A stretch of 5,839 bases of DNA. It comes from Acidobacteriaceae bacterium (GTDB taxonomy: Bacteria > Acidobacteriota > Terriglobia > Terriglobales > Acidobacteriaceae). Below the pieces are notes generated by a model. That model did no database searches and was not told the DNA's origin. It saw nothing but the letters and a program-made list of their open reading frames with translations. The DNA is taken from contig PMGP01000116.1 of assembly GCA_003156235.1 (NCBI GenBank), positions 1 through 5,839 on the forward strand. Reading direction: 5' to 3'. Shown piece after piece: positions 4,933 to 5,839 of this stretch. The number at the start of each line of letters is the position of its first letter. The stretch's first letter is position 1. A program made the translations under genes and the position numbers.

Positions 4933-5839
4933 ATGGCAGATCAAAAAGCACCTCAAATGCAGGCGACTCTCGGCCTTACCGGACTGACCAGCAATGCAAT
5001 GGCACTCATTGCTCCAGGCGCATTTCTTTGGCTCACCTTCGTCATCCAGGCCGGCACCGGCACCACTGCGCCGACCATGTGGCTAGGCATCTTTGCCGCA
5101 TTACTGCTATGCCTGGCCACCGCGGTCGCCTATGCAGAGATTTCCAAACTATATCCCGGCACGGGCTCAAGCTACTACTACGCTGAACAGGCTCTTCTAT
5201 CCAAGGACAGGTTCTTTAAGTACGCCCGCGTCGCCAAGTTCATTGTCGGTTGGGGCTCGCATCTTTACTACTGGGTCTATCCGGGCGTGATGGTGGCCGT
5301 TACCGGCGTCTTTGTGGGCTACATCGTCGGCTTCCTCTATCCAAACTTCATGAGTGGCTCGAACCCAGGACTTATCTTCATGGCGTTGGTGGCGATTGCC
5401 TTCTCATTCTTTGTTGGCTGGACCGCATCGAAGGGCGCAAGGGCTTCAACGGCCGTCAACCTAGCGATCAACATCGTCCAAATTTCCGCGCTGCTGGTCT
5501 TCAGTGTACTCGCAATCGGCTATCGTACAAGCCATCCTACAGGGTCGCCGGCCTTCCAGTATGACGGGCAGACGCTGGCAACTTACAACTACCAGTTCGC
5601 CACAGCCAAGGATGGCTCCATAGTCCGCGACGCCAGTGGCGCTCCAGCACCTCTGCTGGACGCCGCCGGCAAGCCGGTCCCATTCACCATCGACTATCCC
5701 GAGAAGGACGCCAGCGGCAACTTCCTGTCCCATACTTCTGCTGCGTCGGTTGTGGCGCCGCATAAATTCAGCTTTGTCTTCATCCAGGCCACAGTCGCCA
5801 TTCTGATTCTGGTTGGATTCGAATCGGTGACCTCGATGG
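4933..5839 (+). CDS. APC-superfamily amino-acid permease (N-terminal part, cut by window end)
   Basis: An open frame of 302 codons runs off the window end. It opens with a short polar N-terminus, then LGLTGLTSNAMALIAPGAFLW, which is the first-helix motif of APC amino-acid/polyamine transporters. Predicted membrane helices are at about 19-40, 48-70, 104-136, 144-164, 174-196 and 279-300; the last has GFESVT, the conserved TM6 substrate-region motif. The protein should be a cytoplasmic-membrane secondary transporter; the substrate cannot be told. Helices 5 and 6 are separated by an unusually long hydrophilic loop (197-278) with three D-A-[S/A]-G turns. The start is placed at 4933 because AGGAG at 4921-4925 lies 7 nt upstream; the in-frame ATG at 4927 is too close. 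G/C-ending codons make up 62 of the first 100 codons by hand count, against 20 and 25 of the first 50 in nifS and nifV, so this gene may have a different history. Confidence 0.88.
   Translation, partial: MADQKAPQMQATLGLTGLTSNAMALIAPGAFLWLTFVIQAGTGTTAPTMWLGIFAALLLCLATAVAYAEISKLYPGTGSSYYYAEQALLSKDRFFKYARVAKFIVGWGSHLYYWVYPGVMVAVTGVFVGYIVGFLYPNFMSGSNPGLIFMALVAIAFSFFVGWTASKGARASTAVNLAINIVQISALLVFSVLAIGYRTSHPTGSPAFQYDGQTLATYNYQFATAKDGSIVRDASGAPAPLLDAAGKPVPFTIDYPEKDASGNFLSHTSAASVVAPHKFSFVFIQATVAILILVGFESVTSM

Noticed and set aside
5461..5763. Reverse-strand open frame opposite the permease
   Set aside because: The + strand frame continues unbroken through it with membrane helices and the APC TM6 motif; the reverse product has no family features.

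Overview
The window is the accessory part of a molybdenum nitrogenase (nif) gene cluster, followed by the start of an unrelated-looking amino-acid permease. All supported genes are on the + strand. The order is nifX (3' end only), the NifX-associated DUF269 gene, a nif-type 2[4Fe-4S] ferredoxin (fdxB), nifQ, then a promoter region, then nifIscA (HesB-like), nifS, nifV, nifW, a 202-bp gap, and an APC-superfamily permease cut by the window end. I found no RNA gene, CRISPR array, insertion sequence or convincing reverse-strand gene.

Region 1-1569 looks like the tail of a nifE-nifN-nifX type operon. Genes overlap or sit a few bases apart and each has a good Shine-Dalgarno sequence. They serve FeMo-cofactor assembly: NifX carries cofactor precursors, DUF269 always travels with it, FdxB is thought to supply electrons, and NifQ supplies molybdenum. 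Region 1570-1706 holds a possible weak terminator, a perfect NifA upstream activator site (TGT-N10-ACA, itself a palindrome) and a -24/-12 sigma-54 promoter about 60 bp downstream of it. This module should drive nifIscA-nifS-nifV-nifW (1707-4730): Fe-S carrier, cysteine desulfurase, homocitrate synthase and nitrogenase-protecting protein. nifS-nifV and nifV-nifW overlap, which suggests translational coupling. nifU is absent from its common place next to nifS.

Region 4731-4932 has several inverted repeats, one wrapping the permease ribosome binding site. The permease (4933 onward) is richer in G/C-ending codons than nifS and nifV by hand count, and it carries an unusual hydrophilic loop of about 80 residues between predicted TM5 and TM6. 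This probably marks the edge of the nif island.

The organism is a diazotrophic bacterium of moderate GC content (low-to-mid 50s by eye) that uses NifA/sigma-54 control. The gene order and the presence of nifQ and DUF269 fit a proteobacterial-type nif cluster. The permease style reminds me of Acidobacteriota, but that is recollection, not proof; Proteobacteria, Verrucomicrobiota or Nitrospirota (Leptospirillum-like) remain possible. I see no undescribed system. The most unusual items are the altered C-terminal cysteine motif of NifIscA, the permease loop, and the structured permease leader.
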